Assembly: GCA_023807065.1 (NCBI GenBank)
Contig: JAJJLU010003685.1
Span: 1 to 38,299, forward strand
DNA length: 38,299 nt
Direction: 5' to 3'
Origin: Isotricha intestinalis
Lineage: Eukaryota > Ciliophora > Litostomatea > Vestibuliferida > Isotrichidae
Position numbers and translations under genes: made by a program. The notes beneath the pieces are model-generated. The model saw nothing but the letters and a program-made list of their open reading frames with translations, was not told where the DNA came from and did no database searches. Below are positions 18,272 through 28,853 of the stretch, one piece after another (position 1 is the stretch's first letter; every line of letters starts with the position of its first letter).

Positions 18272-21200
18272 TTATTTAATTTTTACTAACTCTTGATTCA
18301 TAAACTTTTGTGCAGTATTAATAATATCAGGTTCAGCAGTTGTATTACATATATTTTCTAAATACGTAGTTATATAAGAAACATAAGGTTTTAAAATTTT
18401 TTTTCCATCATTTTGATATTCTATAATCCAAATAAACAGTTGAATCATTCTTTTATGAATTTTATGACATGATAATTCTAATCCTTTTAATAATTTAGGA
18501 ATATCATCAGGTTTAAAATTTAATTTCATTTTAAGTGATTCAATATTACTTCCAGGGAAAAATTGAAGAATAAAAACTAAACATTGACAAGCCATTTCTT
18601 GTACATTTACATTTTTATCATTTCCTAATAAATCAATACATAATTGAAAATTTTTAGCAACATTTTCAATTTTACTTTGGAAATTTTTTTTATAAGAATC
18701 TAAATCAACTTTTGAAGAATAGTTTTTCCTTTTATAATCTGCAATTTTTTCAATTAATTCATTAAATAATTCAAATACATAATCCATATAAATTGATTCA
18801 TCATCACTTTCTAATCCTTTTGATATTAAATAATTAACTTTATCAATTAAATTTATTTTCATTATTTCATTAAAGCCTACTCCTTTATATTCTGTAAATA
18901 TAATTAAAATTTTAATAATATTTAAATTTGTTGAATAATCTTTATTTTTCATTAATTTAAATATTTCATCTATTATTCCCTCTGATAAATAAATGGATAT
19001 AAACGTTTCATCTTTTTCTATTATAAGAGACATAAGTGATAAAGTTTCTTCTGTTATTTCTTTTTTTTTTAGTAAATTTAAGAAAATAGGACAACATGTT
19101 TTAATTAATTTTTTAATTTCATTTTCTTTTCTTTCAGCATAATCAATAATAAATGATAATATATTAGCACAAATAGTAATTACTGATGAAACATCATTTA
19201 TTTTAATTATATCTGATAAATTTAATAAATCTTTATAAAGACCAGATAAAATATAATCAATTCTTCCAATAACACTTATTGGATTTTCTGAAAATTTCAT
19301 TAAGACATTTAATAAATTACTTATTATTTCATCATAACCTTTATTACTCGCTTTGCTTTTAATATATGATATTATTTGCTTTAAAAAATCTACAGTAAAT
19401 AAAGGATTGCTTATTCTATGGTAATTACCCATTGAAAAAAAAGTATTACAATACATTAAAATTTCATCATGTTTATTATCTTTTATTAATTGATTTATAA
19501 AGTTTTTTGAAAATAAAATTGCATTATCTATAAACATTTTTTCAAAAAATTTAACTGCAATATGAATTTCATTGTTTTTTTCTATTCGGTATTTTTGTAA
19601 TTTTGTAAAAGCTTTATCTCCGTATTTAATAATAATTTTAGGAAAAGTAAGTAAATAACCTAAAAGTAGAATAATCTTAATTTTAATAATATTATTGCAT
19701 TTCTCAGATACTTTTAATATAGTTCCAATAAATAATTCACATTTATTAGCAAGAAAAACATTTTTAACATCTTTAACAAAAGAAAATAATAAACAATTAA
19801 TAAGACATAATTGAATATTTTCATTTTCTTTTAAAATAACTTTATCATCATTTAAAATATTACATTTTTCTAAAAAATTATTAATTAAAGAAGGTTGATG
19901 TCTTATTAAATGAGAAACAGTAGAAACAGCAGAACACTTTAATTCAACATTATTAGTATTATTATAAACATCAAGTATTTTAATAACAAAATCAGGATTA
20001 CTTGCAAAATATTTTTTACTAACATTAGTTAAAATAGCAATATTTTCAATAGTTTTAATAGTATAAAAATTAACAATATCACCTCTTTTTTCATTTAAAC
20101 AATATAATAAAATATCTAAATAATTTTTACTAATTGACCATTCATTATTTATCAGGAGTTTCTTCTTGAGTTGCAACATAAAATAAATACTCTCCTAAAG
20201 TAGCAGTTGCTTTTTTCATTAAATCAGAATTATTATTTGTTCCTTTTATAGTATTACATATTATATCTCCAAAATTATAATTATCTAAAGGAACTTCTAT
20301 TATTGTTGCATATCTTACTAAATAACCAATTATACAACAACATCTTGTTTTAACTTCTTCATTATTTAAATTTTTTAAAAATTGAATGAATTGTTGAATA
20401 AAACTTGTATTAATTAAATTATTTGCTAATTCTCTATCAAAAACAATAGTTTCAAAGTATTTAAGTAAATTTAATAAATTATCAAAATCATTTTTACTTG
20501 CATGATCATCTAAATCAATATAAATTCTATATAAATATTGTTCAACTGTTTTAACATCATTTGGTGAATTCATCATATCTTTTAAAACATCTTTTTTCCA
20601 AGGAACAAAAGGTAATTTAGATTTATTAAAAGAAATAACAGGTGAATCTTCAATTAATTTATTTCCTATAATAGGTTTAATAATTCTATCATTAGGATGA
20701 ATAAAGAAATTTTCAATTTTAGGCATATCATCATTAGAACTTTGAATTAATTCAGCATTAATATCATTATAAGTTCTTTTATCTTTTTTAAAAACTTTAC
20801 TAATATTTAATACAGAAACATTCATAGGAAATTTAGAAATAGAAATACTAACTTTTTCAGGTTGAACTGAATCTTCTTCTTCAGTTTCTTTATCTTGAAA
20901 ATCAAATTCTTGATCAGTGTTATCTATTTCATTTTTAGTAACATGAGTATAATTTTCTTTATCTAAATTATTTCTAACAATTCTACTTAATCTTAAAGCA
21001 TCAATTCCTTTATTATTATTATCACTTTTTCCACTTTGAGGATTATTAACATTAGAATCAAATAAAGCATTTTCCCACCAATCAAATCTTTCAATTTCTC
21101 CCCAAGTTACTCTATTATTAGGTTCTTTAACTAATAATCTTTTTAATATTTGAACAAATTCATCTGAATATTTAGTTAATTCTTTTTTATTAAAATCAAC

Positions 21201-21903
21201 ATCGTCATTTATAATTTTATTAATTAATTTTGCTATATTTTCATCAAAAAAAGGAACTTGTCCAACAGCTAATTCATACATTATACAACCTAAAGCCCAT
21301 AAATCACTTTTAAAGGAATATTTCCCTTCTTCTTGAAATAATTCTGGTGCTGTATAACAAGGTGTCATTGCTGTTTTATTTTTTTTTATATCTTTCATAT
21401 TCATTGTTGCTACTTTTAATGATTTTTTAAAATCACATATTTTCACATTTCCATATTCATCTATTAATATATTACTTGGCTTTAAATTACAATGAATTAT
21501 ACCATTTTTATGAAGTGCTTGTAATCCTTGTAATAATTGACAACTTATCATTTTTATTGTTCTTTCACTGTAATTATTATTTTTATTTTGCCATAGACAT
21601 TTTGATAAATCTCCTGTTGCACAAAATTCCATTTCCATTAAGAAATAATTATGATCTTCACTAAATGATTTTATGTTTACTACTCCAGGATTATTTATAT
21701 TGTGTACTAAAGAATATTCATAATTATAACGCTCTTTATGATATTTTTTATTATAAGCTTTTACTGCTATATATCTTATTGTCCCATATTTTCTAGTCTT
21801 TTATTTGTTTAAATAAAAATATGTTTACTTTATATATTCTTATTGTTTTATCAGAATTTTGATATATTTGCTCGTTTAAACTATAATCTGGAGCATTAGA
21901 CAT
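18272..21903 (-). CDS. ULK4: ULK4/RUNKEL-type pseudokinase with ARM/HEAT repeats; needs a +1 shift
   Basis: Exon 1 (21903-21829, 25 codons), a 31-nt intron, then a frame to TAA at 20147-20145. The protein resumes in the +1 frame to 18272: 25+550+624 residues, about 1200, near human ULK4 (1275). Upstream part: degenerate Gly loop, IAVK lysine, HCNLKPSN in place of HRDLKPEN (catalytic Asp to Asn), DFK in place of DFG, and a TPCYTAPE motif. Before the break comes LGEYLFYVATQEE, a conserved ULK4 stretch; after it NNEWSI and helical repeats (FYTIKTIENIAI). ULK4 is a scaffold for motile cilia and microtubules. The break could be programmed frameshifting or a one-base error; no intron explains it without losing the conserved stretch. 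Confidence 0.8.
21798..21828 (-). other. 31-nt intron in the ULK4-like gene
   Basis: Minus strand gtaaacat...aataaaag. This acceptor, not the tag five bases later, keeps the frame and yields RIYK-TRKYGTIRYIAVK, the expected kinase N-lobe. Confidence 0.7.
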
Positions 21904-21957
21904 TTTTAATCTATTAAATATAATTTTTAAATTATATTAAATATTTAAAAAAATACA

Positions 21958-22536
21958 TTAAAGTTTTTCACCTAATTCATAAATTGTAATATCAAAATCT
22001 TCATCCTCACTCTCACATATAAAATAATATATAATTGACCATAAAATAAAAACTCCTGAAAAGCATATAGATATAATTTCCAAAATTTTTAATTTTTCAT
22101 TTTTACTTAATGGAAAAAGTATAACAATTAATAATTGAGGTAGAGAAACACATATTACATGAATTCCATTTAAAACTCTTAATATTACAATACCATAATC
22201 AGCAACTTCTGAAAGTCGATTTTTTAAAGCTCTTTGAATTCCAAGAGGAAAATACAATTGACTTGATAAAAAATAAAATAAAAAATTTTTAGCTTTAACT
22301 CCTATAGTTAACATAGGTTCATTATGAAATATAACATACATTAAAAATAAAAAAAAGTGAATTGCAGTTGGAAGAATAATAAAAGTAAGACCAATTTTCT
22401 TTAATTCAGAATAATATAAATCTTTATTAATAAAATATATAATTTGAAGAACACGATCTCCTAATCCTATTAAAGCATTTAATGTTATTGTAAACATCAC
22501 TAAACCTTTATTGCTATTGTCTGAATTAATTTCCAT
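21958..22536 (-). CDS. Multi-pass membrane protein, weakly XK-related-like
   Basis: 192 residues with about five hydrophobic segments (near 13-33, 48-70, 82-98, 112-144, 152-173), a short hydrophilic N-terminus and an acidic C-terminal tail (CESEDEDFDITIYELGEKL). The stretch NGIHVICVSLPQLLIVILF resembles the helix around the PQL motif of XK-related membrane proteins, some of which are lipid scramblases. The match is weak and the protein is shorter than XKR proteins. Location is likely an internal or plasma membrane; no signal peptide. Its start lies 55 bases downstream of nothing obvious, and ULK4 begins just after its 3' end. Confidence 0.6.
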   Translation of the reverse strand: MEINSDNSNKGLVMFTITLNALIGLGDRVLQIIYFINKDLYYSELKKIGLTFIILPTAIHFFLFLMYVIFHNEPMLTIGVKAKNFLFYFLSSQLYFPLGIQRALKNRLSEVADYGIVILRVLNGIHVICVSLPQLLIVILFPLSKNEKLKILEIISICFSGVFILWSIIYYFICESEDEDFDITIYELGEKL

Positions 22537-22779
22537 TATTTTTTCTATTTATTTTTTTAAAATTAAATATTTTTTAAAATAAAATAATATATAATATATA
22601 TTCAATGTCAAGAATATATTATATTTTCTTATTTAACTTGAATAATTATATTTTTTACTATATTTTAAGAGTCTTTATATATAATTTACTAAAAACGACT
22701 CATAACTTTTTTACATTTCTAAATAAAAATCCTAAATAAAAGACTCATTATTAAAACATAATTAAAAATATAAAATTAT

Positions 22780-23613
22780 TTAAATTTGACTTTGATGATT
22801 CATTAAATTGAAATTTGGTTTATTCTCACTCATCATCAAATTTTTTTTTTTAGGAACATATAAATCAGCATTAATATTTAAAGCTCCATATTCTTTTTCT
22901 AAATTCTTAGATATTTTCTCTTTTACAATTTGGATTTGTTCATTTTTCTTGGCTAATATTTTCTCATTAATTTTATCTAATTGAAGAACGTTTTCAAGTA
23001 AAATATAATTTTTTTTTGGTTCTATTATTTTATTTTCTTCAATTTGTTGTTTTTTACTATTGTAAAAAACTGGAGTTTCAATATTTTCTTCTTCAAAAAT
23101 ATGATATTTTAAATGTTCTTTATTATCTCTATATTCCTTTTTATAATTGTAATTTCCTTTTTTATAAGATATATTTTTATTAACCAAGTTATTATCTCTT
23201 GTGTTGTAATAATTTTTATTTCTATAATAATTCTTTTCATAATATGAATTTTTATTATCTTTAAAATTTTTATTATCATAATAAGAATTATTATTATAAT
23301 TCCTTTCATAATAAGAATTTTTATTATCTTTATAACTCCTATAATTATAATTTTTATTATTTATATTATAATCATAATATTTTTTATGTTTTTTATTATA
23401 ACTATTCCCAAAAGATTTATTATATCCTTTTTGATATTTTGGAGAAATAATTTCAATTTCATTTTCTTTTTGATTATTTAATTCTTCTTTATTAATATTA
23501 TTATTATTAGGTTCTTCATAATCAGGTTCTTCATCATAATCATCCCATCCATCTCCTGAAAAACTATCAAATGAGTTTTCTTCTTGATTATTTTTATTTT
23601 GATTTCCTTCCAT
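22780..23613 (-). CDS. Asn/Tyr-rich prion-like protein with C-terminal PAM2-like motif
   Basis: 277 residues. Acidic N-terminus (SGDGWDDYDEEPDYEEP), then residues about 70-160 dominated by Asn, Tyr, Lys and Ser with a repeated unit DNKNSYYE. A charged helical part follows (about 205-250). Near residue 250 is ALNINADLYVPKK, matching the PAM2 pattern LNxxAxx(F/Y)xP that binds the MLLE domain of poly(A)-binding protein. A disordered prion-like region plus PAM2 suggests a cytoplasmic mRNA-binding or granule factor. PAM2 is short, so chance is possible; no RNA-binding domain was seen. Confidence 0.65.
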   Translation of the reverse strand: MEGNQNKNNQEENSFDSFSGDGWDDYDEEPDYEEPNNNNINKEELNNQKENEIEIISPKYQKGYNKSFGNSYNKKHKKYYDYNINNKNYNYRSYKDNKNSYYERNYNNNSYYDNKNFKDNKNSYYEKNYYRNKNYYNTRDNNLVNKNISYKKGNYNYKKEYRDNKEHLKYHIFEEENIETPVFYNSKKQQIEENKIIEPKKNYILLENVLQLDKINEKILAKKNEQIQIVKEKISKNLEKEYGALNINADLYVPKKKNLMMSENKPNFNLMNHQSQI

Positions 23614-23951
23614 TATGTTTATTTATTTGTTATATAATAATTAAAAATATATTATTTTTTTCTTTGATTATATATCATTAATTAATTTATTTATTTGAGT
23701 CGAAACTTAACTTTAATATAGATAATTAAAAAAAATTAAAATAATGTTTCCTTTATTTAAATACGAATTTTCATTTGTCATAAAATTTTAATTAAAGTAA
23801 TAAAAATAAAAAAAAAAAAATAAAAATAAAATTAAAAATTTTTTATTCAATAAAAACACATTTTAATCATTTAAAAAACATAAAAAAACCAAAAGGAAAA
23901 AACCCAAAAACCAGAAAAAAAAAAAAAGAAAAAAAAAGAAAAATATAAAAT
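23614..23951. other. Intergenic, no gene seen
   Basis: 338 bases between two minus-strand genes, holding the 3' flank of the gene at 23952's neighbour side and the 5' flank of the PAM2-like gene. It has a long A-rich tract at about 23880-23950 with a few C/G (aaccaaaaggaaaaaaccca), transcribed as a T-rich 3' UTR of p23. Confidence 0.45.
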
Positions 23952-24518
23952 TTACTTAACTTCCTCTTTATCTAAATCACTTAAATCACTTTTTTTATTT
24001 TGTTCATTCTTAACATCATTTTTATTATCATCATTCTTAACATCATCATTTTTAACATCTTCATTTTTAACCTCATCATTTTTTTTTTCATCAGGTTCAT
24101 CATCTTCATCCATTTCTCCCATATCTCCAAAATCTTGTCCTGCGAAATCAGGTTGTTTAGCTTCTTCTTCTTCATCTTCTTCAGTATAATATATCCAATC
24201 AACTTCAATCCAATGTCTTTTAACAGAATCTTTAGTTAATCTTTCCCAATAAGGACCTTCTTTTTTTTTTTTAATATTTAAAAATACATTTCTAGCATCT
24301 AAATTATATTTACTTTCTTCTTTTATTACTTCGTCAAATAATTCTATTTCAAATGCATAATTTTTAACTCCGTCTGTACCGGAATATTTTAATGTTTTAT
24401 TGTCTATTATATCTATTGTTGGTTTTTTAGTATGCACTACCATTATTGTTAAGTAAAGACGGTCTTTACGTTGGGCCCATTTTAATATTGGGTTTTGGGT
24501 TCCTGTGGATTGTTGCAT
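23952..24518 (-). CDS. p23: Hsp90 co-chaperone p23 (CS domain) with acidic tail
   Basis: 188 residues. Residues about 8-115 are a CS/p23 domain: PILKWAQRKDRLYLTI at the start, YAFEIELF, NVFLNIKKK and, at the end, YWERLTKDSVKRHWIEVDW, the signature of p23/Sba1 proteins. The tail is strongly acidic with EEDEEEEAK and a repeated NDDVKN unit. p23 binds ATP-bound Hsp90 and stabilises client complexes; the acidic tail supports chaperone activity. Length is close to human p23 (160) plus a repeat-expanded tail. Stop TAA. Confidence 0.93.
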   Translation of the reverse strand: MQQSTGTQNPILKWAQRKDRLYLTIMVVHTKKPTIDIIDNKTLKYSGTDGVKNYAFEIELFDEVIKEESKYNLDARNVFLNIKKKKEGPYWERLTKDSVKRHWIEVDWIYYTEEDEEEEAKQPDFAGQDFGDMGEMDEDDEPDEKKNDEVKNEDVKNDDVKNDDNKNDVKNEQNKKSDLSDLDKEEVK

Positions 24519-24859
24519 TTTTTTTACTTTTTTTTTAAATATAATTTTTATTTTTTAAATTAGATATATTTATATTTTTGTAATAGGGGTTTTTCTTTTT
24601 TTATTTTTTTTTATTTATTTAATATATATTTTTTTATATTTTTGTTATATGAAATTTAGAAAGGTTTTATAATATTTTATTTGATTATTTTTTTTCTCTT
24701 TTTCTTGTTGTTTTTCTTATATTTTTATAATAATAATTAACATATTTTAAATAACAGAAGATAGAGTAAATTCTTCTTCTTTAGTTAATATATTAATTTT
24801 TCTTTCTTAAAATACAAAATTACCATAATATACTAAATAATAAATTGTTTTTTTCTTCA
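24519..24859. other. Intergenic, T-rich p23 leader; no convincing gene
   Basis: 341 bases upstream of p23. A minus-strand ATG at 24860 could give a tiny spliced peptide of about 31 residues (MKKKTIYYLVYYE, then ERKINILTKEEEF) if an 18-nt intron were accepted, but that is shorter than any supported intron here. It is more likely 3' UTR of the gene above. Confidence 0.4.
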
Positions 24860-25537
24860 TTAAAATATCTTACATATATCATCATCACTATTATTAATAT
24901 TTTGAGAATCTAGTTTTTTATATTTCTTAATAGTAGGATTATGTAATTTAATTTTATTTTTCTTTTGATAAGGATTATTATATTTAATAAAATTAGAATT
25001 TTTTTCTCCTAACCAAACAATACATAATTTATCTTCTTTACAATTATTTAAAGAAGTACCAGGATAAAATATAGGTAAATCATTATTAGGAAGACCATTT
25101 TTTTTAACTTCTTTAATACAATATTTATCTAATTGATTCGTATTAAATTGAATATTTTTTTTTTCACTTCTTAATTGTTCATTAATAATATTTAATGAAA
25201 ATCTTATAAATTCAGCAATAGTTTTATCTTCATTAACTAAAATTTCAATATTATGAATTTCATTATTTTCAAGATAATAATATAATAAAATATTAATATT
25301 TTGAATAATAGAAAACGTAGTATTATCATTTCCAGAAGAACATGTTGCTCTATTTGATTCTATTTTACCTTCTGAAAAATCATATTTTTCTAAACTTTTA
25401 TTATTAAGTCTTGACGCCATTCTTCCTCTTATTTTTCTTATTGGAGTTAAACGAACTCTTGGTTTTGATCTTCCTGATGATTGAGGACTACTTAATTCTA
25501 ATATTCTTCTTTTTTCTCTTTTATGGTAACTATTCAT
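24860..25537 (-). CDS. Hypothetical protein with possible beta-grasp C-terminal half
   Basis: 225 residues. The first 70 are Arg/Ser/Lys-rich (KPRVRLTPIRKIRGRMASRL) and probably disordered. Residues about 80-190 look folded: ILLYYYLENNEIHNIEILVN, a helix with TIAEFIRFSLNIINEQL, then YCIKEVKKNGLPNNDLPIF and DKLCIVWLG. This resembles a ubiquitin-like beta-grasp layout, but no named family is recognised. C-terminus basic with an acidic end (SDDDICKIF). Confidence 0.6.
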   Translation of the reverse strand: MNSYHKREKRRILELSSPQSSGRSKPRVRLTPIRKIRGRMASRLNNKSLEKYDFSEGKIESNRATCSSGNDNTTFSIIQNINILLYYYLENNEIHNIEILVNEDKTIAEFIRFSLNIINEQLRSEKKNIQFNTNQLDKYCIKEVKKNGLPNNDLPIFYPGTSLNNCKEDKLCIVWLGEKNSNFIKYNNPYQKKNKIKLHNPTIKKYKKLDSQNINNSDDDICKIF

Positions 25538-26417
25538 TTTTTTTTAAATCTTTTATTAAGTAAACAATAGTAATAAATTGATTAAATAATATTTATTATG
25601 AAAGTATTAATACTTTAAATCAATAAGTTATTTAAATAATAATAAAACAAATTAAAAGGAAAAAATCAGATAATGTTTGGAAAAATAAAAATTTAATAAT
25701 GTATTTTAAAATTTTATTTTATTTTGAAATTTAAAATTTTTTTTCAAATTATTTTTTAATTATTTATTTTTTTATCACAATATTTAAACTCTTTCAAAAT
25801 AATTCTTTAATTTTCATTTATTATTAATATTTTTTAGAATATAGAGATAATATATAAAAGAATCTCAAAATAAATGTTAAATAATTAAAAAATAAGAATG
25901 ATATAATCTTTAAAAATTCAAAATTTTTGAAATTTTAAAATGAAATCTTGTTTTTCTAATAATTACTTTTATTATTAATTTATTTGATTTAAAAAGTTTT
26001 ATTCAAATTGAAATTTTCTACTTTTATTTTTAATTATTTAATAAAAAAAGAAATAAATTATTTAATATTGATTTATATTTTTTATTAAAGTTATTTAAAA
26101 AATATAGATTGAAAATCTTAAAAAAAATTAGAGAAATAAAATATTTTAATAAATAAAAATGAATAACTATTTTTAAAAAAATAGATATAATCTCATAAAA
26201 AATTTATTTTTGATAACTTTTTTAATAAATGAATAAATAATATTTATCTTGAATTTTAAACAAAGACAAAGTAATTATTACTTCTTTCTTAAATATTTTT
26301 ATTTAAGTTTTTCCTCTTTTTTATGTTTAATAAAGTAATCATTCACTTAAAATAAAAAAAGATTAAAAAATAATATCCTTCAAAAAAAGTTTATAATATT
26401 AAGAAAAAACTATAAAA
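25538..26417. other. Intergenic; right third is a duplicated 5' flank
   Basis: 880 AT-rich bases between divergent genes. Bases about 26165-26417 are closely similar to 37350-37597, the flank upstream of the truncated B-box copy. The left 600 bases are unremarkable. Confidence 0.6.
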
Positions 26418-26607
26418 ATGATAAATAAGAATTTATATATAATGAAAGAAGATTATATCTCAGATTATTATGATAATGATTATTTACATTGTCCAAAATG
26501 TATGTACCAATCTTTATTTGGGATTAATTATAAACAAAATATACCATTTATTCAGTATAGATGTAGAAATAATGAACATAAAGGAGAAATACCTTTATCT
26601 GAATTTT
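26165..26607 (+). repeat. Duplicated segment: 5' flank and first codons of B-box/MORN gene
   Basis: Matches 37350-37785 in the same orientation, with shared landmarks such as ataatatccttcaaaaa, ttataatattaagaaaaaac and the coding stretch up to gaaatacctttatctgaatttta. Differences are scattered substitutions and small indels, indicating a relatively recent duplication. Confidence 0.85.
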
Positions 26608-28853
26608 ATAGTAAAATTTATAATAATTCAATTTATAAACTAATATGTCAATATTGTGAACAATTAAATAAAGATATGAATTATTGTTTCGAATGTGAGA
26701 AAGCATTTTGTTCAGATGAAAAATGCTTAGAAAAACATAAATTAAATAATCATAATAAATTTATTGAAATTGAAAAATTTGATGTTTCATGTTTAGAACA
26801 TTCTGAAATAAAAACACAAATAGTTTATTGTGAACAATGTAAATTAAATTTATGTGAAAATTGTTCTACTATTTCTACTATTCATATTAAACATAATCCA
26901 GTAAAAATACAACAAATAGATGAAGAAACAATTAATGAAATAGAAAATACAATAAAAGAAATTGAAAAAGAAAGAAATTCAATTATTAAAAGACTTGAAT
27001 ATTATTTTAAAGAAAAATTAAATGTCTTTAAAAAAAAATCTCAGTTGGAAATTAAATTAATAAAAGATGTTTTATATTCTTATAAATTAAAAAAAGAGAA
27101 TTCTTTAAATTATGAAATTATTCATAATTTAAAACATTTAAAATTTAAACAATTAAATTTCAAATTTCCTAAATATGAAATAAATTATAATTTATTGGAA
27201 AATTTTAAATTAGATTTAAGTACAATAGAAGTGGAAGATGAAGGAATTAATTATAGGTAAAATTATATTTAAATAATTTTTAGACAAGGAACAATAAAAT
27301 ATAATGGTTTTAAATATTCAGGTGAAATTGAAAAATATCAACCAATTGGAAGTGGGAAATTTTTTTATGGTCCATTTAGTTTAAGAAAAACTTCTTCCAA
27401 AATTAATATAAAAGGTTTATCTGGTTTAATAGAATTAGATGGTACATTAAAAGACAAAGAGTTAGATTTTAAAGGAAAATGTGCTAAAACATTAGTTAAA
27501 ATTAATTGGGAAGAAAAAGATGGAAATATAATAGAAGGAACTCAATACATTTTATATAGTGAAGACCAAATATTCAAAATTAAAAGTATTTATGAAGGTT
27601 ATAAAAAAGCCAAACTTAAAACAAATATAAAAGATTTAAAAATGAAAAATGGTAAAATTGAAAATAAAATGACTTTGAGTTTTAATAATGGAGATGAATT
27701 TACAGGGAATGTGATAATGGATGAAAAGGAAATGAAATCGGAAGGGAAATATTATAATTCTGAGTTTGGATCTTGGATTGAAGGAATTTTCTCCGATTCA
27801 TGGATTGAAGGAAATGCAAAAATTACTTTTAAAAATGGAGATTTTATTGAAGGTGAATTTAAGAATGGTTTGTTGAATGGAAATGCAACAATTACTAAAG
27901 ATGGAGTATATATTAGAGGTAAATTTAAGAATAATTTGTTGAATGGATATTGTATTCTAAGAAGAAAAGGTTTAGAAATAAAGGGAAATTTTCAAAATAA
28001 TAATTTGGATCAAGAATGTGAAATATATATTGATGGATTTGATATAGAAAAAATAAAAAAGAATCTTGATGAAATCGTTAAATTCAATCAAAGAAGTTTT
28101 GAGATAATTAAAATTTTAAAAGAAGAAAAAAAATTTCTTTCCAAAGAATTAGATGAATTAGAGGCATTTTTAAAAGTTTTAGAAAATTGTAATGCTTTAT
28201 GGAATGTTCTGAAGCACAATTTATATTATATGAACAATTTAAAGAGAATAAAAGGATACTTTAAAGATAATTATTTGAATGGAAAAGGAATAATAGAAGA
28301 TAAAAATGGAAATAAATATGATGGAGAATTTAAAAATAATTTACCACATGGAAGAGGAATATTTTATTATAGTAATGGTGATAAATACATAGGACATTTT
28401 GAAAATTGTTCAATCAAAGGGAAAGGAATTCATTGTTATAAAAATGGAGATTTATATATTGGAGAATGGAAAAATAATAGAAAAGAAGGAAAAGGTTTAT
28501 TTTTATATAATGATGGAAGAAGATATGAAGGGGATTTTAAAAATGATTCATTTGATGGAGAAGGAATATTATATGAAAATAGTGAAGTGAAATATAATGG
28601 AGAATGGAAAAATAATCATTATCATGGAGAAGGAATATTAAATTTCGATAACGGAGAAATATATTGTGGATATTTTGAAAAATCAAAAAGAAATGGTAAT
28701 GGAGTATTATTTTTCAAAGAGGGATATTATGTAGGTGAATGGAAAAATGATTTATTTCATGGAAAAGGAGAATTTTATCTAAAAGGGAAAAAACTAAAAG
28801 GAACTTTTAAAAACGGACGTTATGAAAAAGGAATTTTGTTCACTGATAATTAA
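26418..28853 (+). CDS. B-box zinc-finger / coiled-coil / MORN-repeat protein (two exons)
   Basis: Exon 1 (26418-27256) joins exon 2 (27284-28853) over a 27-nt intron to give 802 residues. N-terminal Cys/His modules include CPKCMYQ, CQYCEQLNKDMNYCFECEKAFC with a KHKLNNH, then CLEHSEIKTQIVYCEQCKLNLCENC: two B-box-type fingers. A coiled coil follows (ENTIKEIEKERNSIIKRLEY), giving a TRIM-like layout without a RING. Exon 2 carries about a dozen MORN repeats (YIGEWKNNRKEGKGLF; YDGEFKNNLPHGRGIF). The array is split by a helical insert of about 65 residues after DGFDIEK. MORN repeats bind membranes or organise cytoskeletal structures. Its first part has a broken copy at 37.6 kb. Confidence 0.85.
27257..27283 (+). 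other. 27-nt intron in the B-box/MORN gene
   Basis: gtaaaattat...atttttag. Splitting an AGA codon (AG|A), its removal fuses the B-box/coiled-coil frame to the MORN frame without any stop. Confidence 0.8.

Noticed and set aside
18272..20179. Separate gene starting at the ATG near 20179
   Set aside because: That start lies inside the conserved ULK4 sequence in the wrong frame; the two halves are better read as one ULK4 protein.
23981..24239. ORFs on both strands within p23
   Set aside because: Frame-shifted and antisense readings of the acidic repeat tail.
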